From Streptomyces ortus (GTDB lineage: Bacteria; Actinomycetota; Actinomycetes; Streptomycetales; Streptomycetaceae), in NCBI RefSeq assembly GCF_026341275.1, contig NZ_JAIFZO010000002.1:4246118-4310117 (forward strand): DNA of 64,000 bases, given 5' to 3'. The notes under the pieces were generated by a model. That model made no database searches, was not told the origin of the DNA, and saw only the letters and a program-made list of their open reading frames with translations. Below are positions 33,270 through 42,900 of the stretch, piece after piece; the first letter of the stretch is position 1; each line of letters begins with the position of its first letter. Position numbers and translations under genes: made by a program.

Positions 33270-34214
33270 GTGACCGACGAGTCGGCCGGCGCCGCGTACC
33301 GGATCGAGGAGCTGGCGCACCGCAGTGGTGCCACGGTCCGGACGATCCGCGCCTACCAGGACCGCGGGCTGCTCCCCCGCCCGGAGCGGCGCGGGCGCGC
33401 GAACCTCTACGCGGACACCCATCTGGCCCGGCTGCGGCAGATCGCCGACCTGCTCGACCGCGGCTACACCCTGGCCTCGATCAAGGAGCTGCTGGAGGCC
33501 TGGGACGCGGGGCGCGGTCTGGGCGGCGTACTCGGACTGGTCGCCGAGGTCGACGGTCCGTGGACGGACGAGGAGGCGGTCCGTATCTCCCGGGCGGAGC
33601 TCGACGAACGGTTCGGCGGTCACCCGGACGACGCGGCGGTGGCCGAGGCGATCGCGCTGGGAGTACTCGAACGGATCCCGGGACAGGAGGACACGTTCCT
33701 CGTGCCGAGCCCCCAAGAGCTGGCCGTCGCCGCGGAGTTGTACGAGGCGGGCGTCCCGCTGTCCGCGATCTCCGGTCATCTGCGGGAGTTGAGGGGTCAG
33801 GTGGAGCACATCGCCGCCCGGTTCCTGGAGTTCACGGCCGAGCACGTCTTCGCCCGCTATCTCGGCGAACACCCGCCGAACGACACCGACGCCACGGAAG
33901 CAGCCGCGCTCGTACGCCGGCTCCGGCCGCTCGCCCGCCAGACGGTGGACGCCGAACTGGCGCGGGCCATGCAGCTGTTCGCCCATCGGCAGCTGCGTCG
34001 GCACCTCGGTGTGGAGCAGCCCCGAAAAGACCCGGAGGGGACGCGTACCGTGATCCTTCCGGCGGAGACAATGACCGCGGTGGAAGGGCTTGTCGGCGCG
34101 GAGCGGGCGGCCGAGTTCATCTCCCTGGCCGCTGAACGCGAGGTCAGGGCACGGGCCTTGGACGCATTGGTCCCATCCCGCTCTCAAACGACTGAAGTTG
34201 ACGAACCAGCCTAA
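33270..34214 (+). CDS. MerR-family transcriptional regulator
   Basis: 314 residues from GTG 33270. A MerR HTH lies at residues 10-80: YRIEELAHRSGATVRTIRAY, then DRGLLPRPERRGRANLY. A long C-terminal part (about 230 residues) has no cysteine ligands typical of metal-sensing MerR proteins, so a different or protein-protein input is likely. The helical C-terminal half is Glu/Arg-rich. It is on the same strand after the EphD-like gene (160 bp gap) and before kptA; its targets are not evident. Length is well above the usual 120-270 residues for MerR. Confidence 0.9.
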   Translation: MTDESAGAAYRIEELAHRSGATVRTIRAYQDRGLLPRPERRGRANLYADTHLARLRQIADLLDRGYTLASIKELLEAWDAGRGLGGVLGLVAEVDGPWTDEEAVRISRAELDERFGGHPDDAAVAEAIALGVLERIPGQEDTFLVPSPQELAVAAELYEAGVPLSAISGHLRELRGQVEHIAARFLEFTAEHVFARYLGEHPPNDTDATEAAALVRRLRPLARQTVDAELARAMQLFAHRQLRRHLGVEQPRKDPEGTRTVILPAETMTAVEGLVGAERAAEFISLAAEREVRARALDALVPSRSQTTEVDEPA

Positions 34215-34226
34215 AGTGTCCACGAG

Positions 34227-34280
34227 TTGTCCACAGATTCCTCAACTACGCCTGTGGAAAACGTACTTGGCTGTGGATCA
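34227..34280. promoter_or_regulatory. DnaA-box trio upstream of kptA
   Basis: TTGTCCACA at 34227-34235 (plus), TTTTCCACA at 34253-34261 (minus) and TGATCCACA at 34272-34280 (minus) lie in the gap between the MerR gene and kptA. The first is a perfect Streptomyces consensus. Confidence 0.55.
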
Positions 34281-34336
34281 AACCTTCGGGTCAAAATCAC
34301 CTGCGTGATCCGTGTCTCTTCAGGCACCCTGTCGGG

Positions 34337-34900
34337 ATGAATGAGAGACCCAGGGACGAGAGGCGCACCGTCAAGGTGTCGAAGTACCTCTCGAAGCATC
34401 TGCGGCACCAGCCCGAACGGATCGGGCTGGTGCTCGACGACGGCGGCTGGGTCGAGATCGGCACGCTGATGACCGCGGCGTCGGCGCACGGCTTCCCGTT
34501 CACCCGGGACGAGCTCGACCACGTGGTGACCCACAACGACAAGCGGCGCTTCGCGATCGAGGGCACCCGGATCCGCGCCAGCCAGGGCCACTCCGTGGCG
34601 GTCGACCTGGGACTGCCGTCGGCGACCCCGCCCGCGTACCTCTACCACGGCACCGTCGCCCGCACTCTGGACGCGATCCGCGCCGAGGGGCTGCGGCCCA
34701 TGGACCGGCACGACGTGCACCTCTCGGCCGACCGCGAGACGGCGGCCCGCGTCGGAGCGCGCCGCGGGCGCCCCGTCGTCCTCTCCGTGGACGCCGGCGC
34801 CATGCACCGCGACGGCCATGTCTTCACGGTCAGCGCCAACGGCGTCTGGCTCACGGCCACCGTGCCGCCGCGCTACCTGCGGTTTCCGGTCACGCGCTGA
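34337..34900 (+). CDS. kptA: RNA 2'-phosphotransferase (KptA/Tpt1)
   Basis: 187 residues from ATG 34337. Family motifs are clear: SKYLSKHLRHQPERIGL with the first Arg-His, DKRRFAI, RIRASQGHSV, and YLYHGT. Catalytic Arg-His-Arg-Arg residues of Tpt1 enzymes appear to be retained. The enzyme moves a 2'-phosphate from RNA splice junctions to NAD+, giving ADP-ribose 1'',2''-cyclic phosphate and nicotinamide. Bacteria rarely have the splicing pathway that makes this substrate, so its natural role in Streptomyces is not known. It is a single-gene unit preceded by the DnaA-box trio. Confidence 0.93.
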   Translation: MNERPRDERRTVKVSKYLSKHLRHQPERIGLVLDDGGWVEIGTLMTAASAHGFPFTRDELDHVVTHNDKRRFAIEGTRIRASQGHSVAVDLGLPSATPPAYLYHGTVARTLDAIRAEGLRPMDRHDVHLSADRETAARVGARRGRPVVLSVDAGAMHRDGHVFTVSANGVWLTATVPPRYLRFPVTR

Positions 34901-34972
34901 GGAGCGAGGGATCAGTGACCGCCGGCCCCGGGCGGTCCGCCGTGCCGCACGGCTGCGCTTAGGCTCTGCGGC

Positions 34973-35884
34973 ATGAGTCTGCGCCTGAGCACCGTGATCC
35001 TGCCCTACCTCCGCTGGCACGAGGGAGGCCGTTCCACCTGGCAGCGGGCCGAGCAGCTCGGGTTCCACACCGCCTTCACCTACGACCACCTGGCATGGCG
35101 GACGTTCCGCGAAGGCCCCTGGTACGGCGCCGTACCGACGCTGACCGCCGCCGCGGGCGCCACCGACCGGCTCCGCCTGGGCACGCTGGTGACCTCGCCG
35201 AACTTCCGGCATCCGGTGGCCCTCGCCAAGGAACTGATCTCCCTCGACGACATCTCCGGTGGCCGGATCACGCTGGGCATCGGCGCGGGCGGCTCCGGTT
35301 TCGACGCCACGACACTGCTGCGCACCGGCGAGGAGCCCTGGACGCCGCGCGAGCGGGCCGACCGCTTCGGCGAGTTCGTGCCGCTGCTCGACCGGCTGCT
35401 CACCGAGGACACCGTGTCGTACGACGGCACGTTCTACTCGGCGCGTGAGGCGTACAACATCCCCGGCTGTGTGCAGCGCCCCCGGCTGCCCTTCGCGGTG
35501 GCCGCCACCGGACCGCGCGGCCTGAAGCTCGCCGCCGCGCACGGACAGGCGTGGGTGACCACCGGAGACCCGAAGCTCTTCGAGGCGGGCACCCCCGAGC
35601 AGTCGGTGGACGCCCTGCGCGGCCAGACGGAGAAGCTGGCCGCGGCGTGCGAGACGGCCGGGCGCGATGTGCGCGAGCTGGACAAGGTCCTGCTCACCGG
35701 CTTCACCCCGGACCGCGGACGTCCGCTGGAGTCCCTGGACGCGTTCGTCGACTTCGCGGGCCGCCATCTGGAGCTGGGCTTCACGGACATCGTGATCCAC
35801 TGGCCCATCCCGGAGTCCGACTTCGCGGCGGACGAGAAGGTCTTCGAGCAGATCGCGCTGGAAGCGGTGGCCCAACTGGGCTGA
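34973..35884 (+). CDS. LLM-class F420/flavin-dependent oxidoreductase
   Basis: 303 residues from ATG 34973. It shows the bacterial luciferase-like TIM barrel: SLRLSTVILPYLRW at the N-terminus, RLGTLVTSPNFRHPVALAKE, ISGGRITLGIGAGGSGFD, and RPRLPFAVAATGPRGLKLAA, all standard for LLM proteins. Many actinobacterial members use F420; others use FMN. The substrate is unknown. It is 72 bp downstream of kptA on the same strand. Confidence 0.9.
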   Translation: MSLRLSTVILPYLRWHEGGRSTWQRAEQLGFHTAFTYDHLAWRTFREGPWYGAVPTLTAAAGATDRLRLGTLVTSPNFRHPVALAKELISLDDISGGRITLGIGAGGSGFDATTLLRTGEEPWTPRERADRFGEFVPLLDRLLTEDTVSYDGTFYSAREAYNIPGCVQRPRLPFAVAATGPRGLKLAAAHGQAWVTTGDPKLFEAGTPEQSVDALRGQTEKLAAACETAGRDVRELDKVLLTGFTPDRGRPLESLDAFVDFAGRHLELGFTDIVIHWPIPESDFAADEKVFEQIALEAVAQLG

Positions 35885-36050
35885 CGTCCGGTTGCGGGCC
35901 GACGCCGGTCCCCCGCGCCGTTCGCCACGCCCCTTGCGGGGTGCCCCCGCCCGGCGGCCCCCGGTCCGCAAAAGGGCAGGTGAAAGGTTACGTCACTCAC
36001 ATGTGCGGACCACCGCACGCCCGTGCGCGCATATGCGGGAGAATGACGGA

Positions 36051-36920
36051 GTGACCTCAGCGACCCGACGGCCCGGGATCCCGGCCTCCCCCCTCGCGCC
36101 CCGCCTGATCGCCACGGACCTCGACGGCACCCTCCTGGGCGACGACAAGTCCGTCTCACCGCGCACGGTGGCCGCCCTGGCCGCCGCCGAGGCGGCCGGC
36201 ATCGAGGTCTTCTTCGTGACGGGGCGCCCGGCCCGCTGGATGGACGTCGTGAGCGATCACGTCCACGGCCACGGGCTTGCCATCTGCGGAAACGGCGCCG
36301 CCGTGGTCGATCTGCACGGCGGCCCCGGCGCCCACCGCTTCGTCAAGGTGCGGGAGCTGGCCCGGGAGAACGCCCTCGACGCGGTACGGCTGCTGCGCGA
36401 CGCCGCTCCGGGCACCCTCTTCGCCATCGAGCAGACATACGGCTTCTACCAGGAGCCCGCGTACCCGAAGCTGCACCTGGAGGCTCCCGACACCGTCGCG
36501 CCCGCCGAGAAACTTCTGGCGCCGGACGCCCCGGGCGCCGACGAGCCGGTGCTCAAGATCCTCGCGTACCACCACGAGATCGCCCCGGACGACTTCCTGA
36601 TGACCGCCCGGCTGGCCATCGGCGACCGGGCCGACGTGACCCGGTCCAGCCCCAGCGCGCTCCTGGAGATCAGCGGCCCCGGCGTCTCGAAGGCCAGCAC
36701 CCTGGCGCTGTGCTGCGCCGAGCGCGGCATCTCGCACGAAGAGGTCGTCGCCTTCGGTGACATGCCGAACGACGTGGAGATGCTCACCTGGGCGGGCACG
36801 TCGTACGCGATGGGCAACGCGCACCCCGATGTGATCGCCGCGGCGTCCGGGCGTACGGCCGCCAACACCGAGGACGGCGTGGCTGTCGTGATCGAGCGGA
36901 TACTCGCGGACCGCCGGTAG
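36051..36920 (+). CDS. Cof-type HAD phosphatase (second copy)
   Basis: 289 residues from GTG 36051, with GGGAGA at 36037-36042; other start codons nearby are possible. HAD motif I is LIATDLDGTLLGDD, motif II EVFFVTGRPAR, and motif IV VVAFGDMPNDVEML, with a IIB cap. It is a paralogue of the serS-linked enzyme at 25624. Substrate unknown. It is convergent with the M23 peptidase gene. Confidence 0.9.
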   Translation: MTSATRRPGIPASPLAPRLIATDLDGTLLGDDKSVSPRTVAALAAAEAAGIEVFFVTGRPARWMDVVSDHVHGHGLAICGNGAAVVDLHGGPGAHRFVKVRELARENALDAVRLLRDAAPGTLFAIEQTYGFYQEPAYPKLHLEAPDTVAPAEKLLAPDAPGADEPVLKILAYHHEIAPDDFLMTARLAIGDRADVTRSSPSALLEISGPGVSKASTLALCCAERGISHEEVVAFGDMPNDVEMLTWAGTSYAMGNAHPDVIAAASGRTAANTEDGVAVVIERILADRR

Positions 36921-36980
36921 GAACGGACCGCGGCCCGCGGCGAACCTCCCGCGCGCCGGCCGCCGGCCCTCTTCCCGGGG

Positions 36981-38036
36981 TTACAGCCGGACGTCCCGCT
37001 CGGCGAGCCACTCGCGCGGATCGACTCCCGAGCCCGGCTGCGGCGTCAGGCGTACCTCGAAGTGCAGATGCGGGCCGGTCGAGTTGCCGGTCGTGCCCGA
37101 CTGGCCGACCCACTGACCGGTGGACACCCGCTCTCCCTGCTCGACGGTGACGGCCGCCAGATGGGCGTACTGCGTGTAGTAGCCGCCCGCGTGCCGCACC
37201 ACGACCTCGATGCCGAACGGGCCGCCGCACGACACCTTGACCACCCGTCCCCGGCCCACCGAACGCACCGGTGTACCGATGTCCACCGCGAAGTCCTGAC
37301 CGGTGTGCCGGCTCGCCCAGCGTTCACCGCCGCTGCCGAACCCCGCGGAGAGCCCGTACGTCTCCACCGGGGGGATCCACGGCTGGGTGAAGTCCGTGTC
37401 CGGCTGGTCGAGCCGGACGGGCCCCCGGCACGCACCGGCGGCGGCCGAGGCGTCCGCCTGGCCCTGGAGTGTGCCCTGGGCCTCCGTCAGCTTCCGCTCG
37501 ATGCCGCGCTTGATCCCGGCGAGTTCTTCGTTGCGCCGCTCCAGCGCCTGCCAGGCGGAGGCCGCCTTCGATTCGTCGGCCGCGAGCCTGTTCCGGGCCC
37601 GGCGGCTCTTGGTGACGGCGTGGTCGACCGCCAGATCCGCCTGCCGGACGGCTCGCTGACCGCGCATCAGCTCCTCGGGGCTGTCCGCCAGCAGCAGCCG
37701 GGCGGTGTACGGGAGCCCGCCGCCGCTGCGGTACTGGGCACGCGCGATGCGGCCGAGGTCCCCGTCCAGCGCCGCGGTGTCCCGCCGCTCCCGGTCGAGA
37801 AGCCGTTCCAGCCGCCTGGCCCGGCTCCGCTGTTCCTCGGCCTCGCGGCGCCCCGCCTCGTACCGCTGCGTCGCCACTGACGCCTCCTCGTACAGCCGCA
37901 CGACCTCGGCGCCGGCCCCGCCGCCGCTGTCGGTGTCGGTGTGCCCGGTGGCCGCCGTGGGCACCGCCATCAGGACGGCCAGCGCGCACGAGAGCGCCGT
38001 GACGAGCGGGGGACGGCGACGTCGGCGTGAGCGCAT
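36981..38036 (-). CDS. secreted M23 (LytM-like) peptidase with coiled coil
   Basis: 351 residues from ATG 38036. An Arg-rich N-terminus and hydrophobic segment (LVTALSCALAVLMAVPTAAT) form a signal peptide. A coiled coil (about residues 45-200, rich in Arg/Glu/Ala) precedes an M23 domain with HTGQDFAV (His/Asp ligands) and GPHLHFEV (His-x-His). It should cleave or regulate cleavage of peptidoglycan peptides; the coiled coil resembles EnvC/NlpD-type organisation. CRGPV and SCGGPFG carry two cysteines. It is convergent with the HAD gene at 36051. Confidence 0.93.
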   Translation of the reverse strand: MRSRRRRRPPLVTALSCALAVLMAVPTAATGHTDTDSGGGAGAEVVRLYEEASVATQRYEAGRREAEEQRSRARRLERLLDRERRDTAALDGDLGRIARAQYRSGGGLPYTARLLLADSPEELMRGQRAVRQADLAVDHAVTKSRRARNRLAADESKAASAWQALERRNEELAGIKRGIERKLTEAQGTLQGQADASAAAGACRGPVRLDQPDTDFTQPWIPPVETYGLSAGFGSGGERWASRHTGQDFAVDIGTPVRSVGRGRVVKVSCGGPFGIEVVVRHAGGYYTQYAHLAAVTVEQGERVSTGQWVGQSGTTGNSTGPHLHFEVRLTPQPGSGVDPREWLAERDVRL

Positions 38037-38256
38037 GACACGAATCGTGTCGCGCGGGGACGGCTCCGGTCCTGTTCACGTCGTACACCTGGGGGAGCGG
38101 TGGGCACGGACGGAGCACTGCGCTGGGCCGAACAGGGGTCCCGCCGGAATCACTTCGGCGAGCCGCGCCGCACGTCCGTACGTACCCGCGAACGCCCGTA
38201 CGTGCCCGCGAGCGCCCGCACGTGCTCGTGAGCGCCCGTCAGGACCTGCCCCGGAC

Positions 38257-39855
38257 TCAGTACGGCGCCTCCCAGACCACCGACGTGCCGCCCGCGTCCT
38301 TCCCGGACCCCGGGCCGTACCAGCTGTCCCCGCCCAGCGACTCCGCGCGCCGCTTGAGGTTCTTCAGCCCGCTGCGCCGGCCGCCGTCGGGGATGCCGAC
38401 GCCGTCGTCCGTGACCGTCAGACGTACGCCGGTCCCGTCACCCGGAAGCCGTACCGTCGCGTCCACGGTGACGTCGATCCGGGACGCTCCCGCGTGCCGG
38501 AAGGCGTTGGACAGGGCTTCGCGCAGGGCCGCGACGAGGTTCTTGGCCGTGAGCTCGCCGACCACCGTGTCCACCGATCCGACGAAGCGGTGCGACGGCT
38601 TGAAGCCGAGCGGTACGGCAGCCATGTTGATCTCCCGCAGTACGCGCGCCCGCAGCCCGGTCGGAAACTCCGCGGGTCCCTGCTGGAGCGCGAAGATGGC
38701 CGTACGGATCTCCTGGATGGTGACATCGAGTTCGTCGACCGCCTTGCCGACGCCCTGCCGCACCTCGGGCAGCACGGACCGCCGCTGAGCGCTCTCCAGC
38801 AGCATCCCGGTGGCGAACAACCGCTGGATGACGAGATCGTGCAGGTCACGGGCGATCCGGTCACGGTCCTCATAGACCGCGAGCTGTTCCCGGTCCCGCT
38901 GTGCCTCGGCCATCATCAGCGCGAGCGCGGCCTGGGAGGCGAACTGCGTCGCCAGGGTGCGCTCGGCATCCGTGAACGGGCGGGCGCCCGCCGCGCGTGC
39001 CATGACGAGGCTCCCCAGGACCCGGCCGCCGCTCCGCAGCGGAAGGAGCAGCGTCGGCCCGTAACCCCGCGAGAGGTCGGCGGACATCCGCGGATCCGAG
39101 GCCGCGTCCTCGACGAACACGGCCTTCCCCGCGAGGATCCGGCCCGCCACCGCGTTCTCGGCCGGCACGACGAGGCCCAGTGCCCTCGACGGGCTCTCGG
39201 AGGCGACGGCGACGATCTCCAGTCCGCCCGCCGCCGCGGGCAGGAGCACGAGCCCGGCCATCGAGTCGGAGAGCCGACGGGCCTGTTCGGCGACCACCTG
39301 GAGGGCTTCGTCGGCGTCTCCTCCGGAGAGCAGCGCGGTGGTGACGGCCACGGATCCGTCGATCCAGCGCTCGCGCCGTCTGGCGGCCCCGTACAGGCGC
39401 GCGTTCCCCACCGCGATGCCCGCCTCGCGCGCCAGTACGCGCACCATGTCGAGGTCGTGCTCGCCGAACGGGCCGCCGTCGCGCTTCTCGGCGAGGTGGA
39501 AGGTGCCCACGCTCTCGCCCTGGACGCGGACGGGCACGGCCAGGAAGCCGGCCTCGGGCGGAGGGCAGGTCCCCCCGGCCCCGGCGGTCTCCTCGTACCC
39601 GTCCGGCAGCCGCCCGATCCATCGGACCGCCTGTCCGTCGATGTCCTCGCCCACGCGCTCGGCGAGGCCGTCCCCGCACTCCGCCGTGAGCCCGACCGCC
39701 GCGTACCGCGCGTCCGCCAGCTCCGCCGCGGTCTCGCAGATCCGCTCCAGGGTGGACCGCAGCCGCAGACCGCTTCCGACCGCCCGCATCGCTTCCAGCA
39801 GCCGCGGTACGTCGGCTGGATTCGGGACGCCACCGGGGCCCGGCTCGACTGACAT
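38257..39855 (-). CDS. GAF-domain sensor histidine kinase (NarL/DevS type)
   Basis: 532 residues from ATG 39855. Two GAF-like domains (about residues 20-165 and 180-325) precede a HisKA_3 dimerisation region with the phospho-acceptor in RIARDLHDLVIQRLFATGM and an HATPase with TVTDDGVGIPD and RSGLKNLKRRA. It is a soluble kinase of the DevS/DosS architecture, and such kinases often sense oxygen, NO or redox via GAF haem, but the haem ligand could not be checked. No response regulator lies next to it. It is 86 bp downstream of cydCD on the same strand, so a link to respiration is plausible. Confidence 0.9.
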   Translation of the reverse strand: MSVEPGPGGVPNPADVPRLLEAMRAVGSGLRLRSTLERICETAAELADARYAAVGLTAECGDGLAERVGEDIDGQAVRWIGRLPDGYEETAGAGGTCPPPEAGFLAVPVRVQGESVGTFHLAEKRDGGPFGEHDLDMVRVLAREAGIAVGNARLYGAARRRERWIDGSVAVTTALLSGGDADEALQVVAEQARRLSDSMAGLVLLPAAAGGLEIVAVASESPSRALGLVVPAENAVAGRILAGKAVFVEDAASDPRMSADLSRGYGPTLLLPLRSGGRVLGSLVMARAAGARPFTDAERTLATQFASQAALALMMAEAQRDREQLAVYEDRDRIARDLHDLVIQRLFATGMLLESAQRRSVLPEVRQGVGKAVDELDVTIQEIRTAIFALQQGPAEFPTGLRARVLREINMAAVPLGFKPSHRFVGSVDTVVGELTAKNLVAALREALSNAFRHAGASRIDVTVDATVRLPGDGTGVRLTVTDDGVGIPDGGRRSGLKNLKRRAESLGGDSWYGPGSGKDAGGTSVVWEAPY

Positions 39856-39941
39856 GCACCGAGCCTAGTTAGTCCCATTTGTCAGGTAAAGTCGAGCGTG
39901 TGCGGAACCGTCACCGCGCGAAACCCTCACCGCGCCAGTCC

Positions 39942-42900
39942 TCACCGTGCGAAGGCCGGCATCTCCGTGCGGCGTTCCCGCTCGGACATCTCCCGCAACG
40001 GCCCCGCCGCACGCACCAACTCGTCGTACGCGCCCCGCTGCACCACCTGCCCGCCGGCCATGACGATCACCTCGTCCACCGCTTCGAGGCCCGCCAGCCG
40101 GTGCGTGATCATCAGCGTCGTACGCCCCTCGGTCGCGGCCAGCAGATCGGCGGTGAGGGCGTCTGCGGTGGCCAGGTCGAGATGCTCGGCGGGCTCGTCG
40201 AGCACCAGCACGGGAAAGTCCGCGAGCAACGCGCGGGCGAGCGCCAGCCGCTGCCGCTGCCCGCCGGACAACCGGGCCCCGTGCTCCCCGATCAGCGTGT
40301 CGATGCCGTCGGGCAGGCCGTCGGCCCAGTCGAGCAGCCGCACCCGTCCCAGCACGTCCCGCAGCGCGGAGTCCGTCGCGTCCTTCCGTGCGAGCAGCAG
40401 ATTCTCGCGCACCGAGCTGTCGAAGAGATGCGCGTCCTGCGCACAGAGTCCGACCAGCCGCCGCACATCGTCACCGTCCATGCCGTACGCGTCCACGCCC
40501 CCCAGCGTGTACGTCCCCCCGTGCGGGTCCAGGAAGCGCAGCAGCACCTGGGCCAGCGTCGTCTTGCCGGATCCTGACGGCCCGACGACGGCGGTCCGGC
40601 GCCCGCGTTCGAGCACCAGGTCCACCCCGGCGACCGCGTCCCGCTCCTGTCCCGCGTATCGGGCGGCCAGCCCCTTCACCACGACCGGGAACGGCGACGC
40701 GGGCGCCTCCGCGGGCCGCTCCGGTTCCCGTACGGGGTCGGGCGCGTCCAGGACCTCGTACACGCGCTCCGCGCTCTTGCGCACCCGCTGCCGGTACTGG
40801 GCGGCCAGGGGCAGTCCCAGGACGGCCTCGAAGGCGGCCAGGGGGGTGAGGACGACAACGGCCGCCGCCACCCCGGCGAGTCGTCCGTCGACGACCGCCT
40901 GGGCGGCCACGAACGCCGCCGCCGTGACGGTGAGGCCGGAGATCAGCGCGGTCAGTCCGTCGCCGAGCGCGGTGGCGGTGGCGGCGCGCGAGGTGATGCG
41001 CGTGAGGTCCGCGTCGGCCTTCCGTGCCTCGGCGGTACGGGCGGGCAGCGCGCCCGCGACGGTCAACTCGGCCGTTCCCGTGAGGAGATCGGCCACCCGG
41101 GTCGCCAGTACGCCGCGTGCCGGTGCCAGCCGGCGCTCGGCGCGACGCGCGACGGCGCCGGTCACCAGCGGAACGCCCACGCCCGCGGCCAGCAGCCCGA
41201 CGGCGAGAACGGCACCCGCCTCGGGGAGCAGCCAGGCCGTGAACCCGACCGCACCGGCGGACACGACGGCCGCCGCGGCGGCGGGCAGCAGCCAGCGCAG
41301 CCAGTAGTCCTGCAGCGCGTCGACATCGCTGACGAGCCGGGAGAGCAGATCGCCGCGCCGGGTGGTGCGCAGCCCCGCAGGCGCCAGCCGTTCGAGGCGC
41401 CGGTACACGGCGACCCTGGTGTCGGCGAGCATCCGCAGCACCGCCTCGTGCGACACCAGCCGCTCGGCGTACCGGAAGACGGCCCGTCCGATCCCGAAGG
41501 CCCGTGTGGCCGTCACGGCGACCATCAGATGGAGCACGGGCGGCTGCTGTGAGGCCCGGGAGATCAGCCAGCCCGAGGTGGCCATGAGGCCGACGGCGCT
41601 TCCGAGCGCGAGACTGCCGAGCAGGAGGGCCAGCGCGAGCCGTCCCCGGCGCGGCCCGGCCATGGCACGGACACGCGCGAGCACGTCACCACGCTTCTGG
41701 GGAAGCGGGGCCGCCTTCTCGTTGCCCGCCGTGGGCACGGACGCCACCGTGTCGGAGCGACCCGGCCGCGCATCGCCGGGCGCCGCGGCGGCCCGGTCCG
41801 CCGAAGCCGCCGGTTCCAGGCGCACCACGCGGTCGGCCACGCCGAGCAGGGCCGGCCGGTGGACGACCAGAAGGACGGTCCGTCCGACGGCGAGGCGCCG
41901 GACCGCCTCCACCACCTCGGCCTCGGTCGCCCCGTCGAGCGAGGCGGTCGGCTCGTCCAGCAGCAGCACCGGCCGGTCGGCGAGGAACGCCCGGGCCAGG
42001 GCGAGCCGTTGGCGCTGCCCGGCGGAGAGTCCGGCACCGTCCTCGCCGAGGAGCGTGCGCGCACCGTCGGGGAGCGCGTCCACGAACTCCAGGGCCCCGG
42101 CGTCGGCCAGTGCCGCCCGCACCGCGGAGTCGTCCGCCTCCGGCCGCGCCAGCCGTACGTTCTCGGCGACGGACCCGGCGAACAGATGGGGCCGCTGCGG
42201 CACCCAGGCGAGGTGCGAACGCCATTCCTCCAGGTCGGCTTCCGCGAGGTCGACTCCCCCGACCTCGACCCGCCCCTCCGTGGGCCGGACGAAGCCCAGC
42301 AGCACGTTGAGCAGAGTCGTCTTGCCCACTCCGCTGGGGCCGACGAGCGCCACCGTCTCTCCGGGCCGGACCGCGAAGGACACGTGGGACACCGCGTCGG
42401 ACGACCGCTCGGGATAGCGGACCGTCACTCCCTCGAAGCACAGCTCCCCGGCGGCGGGCACGACACCGGACCCGGACTCCCGTACCGGCGTCTCCAGGAC
42501 CGAGAAGATCTCCTCGGCGGCCGACAGCCCCTCCGCCGCCGCGTGGTACTGCGCCCCGACCTGGCGCAGCGGCAGATAGGCCTCGGGGGCGAGGATCAGG
42601 ACGACCAGTCCGTCGTACAGCGCCATCTCGCCGTGGACGAGGCGCATTCCGATGGTCACCGCGACCAGGGCGACCGAGATCGTGGCGAGCAGTTCCAGCG
42701 CGAAGGACGAGATGAAGGCGATCCGCAGGGTCCGCATGGTCGCCTGCCGGTACTCCCCGGTGATCCGCCGGATGGACTCCGCCTGCGCCTTGGCCCGTCC
42801 GAAGACCTTGAGGGTGGGCAGCCCCGCGACGACGTCCAGGAAGTGGCCCGAGAGCCGGGACAGCAGCCGCCACTGCCGGTCCATCTGGGACTGCGTGACC

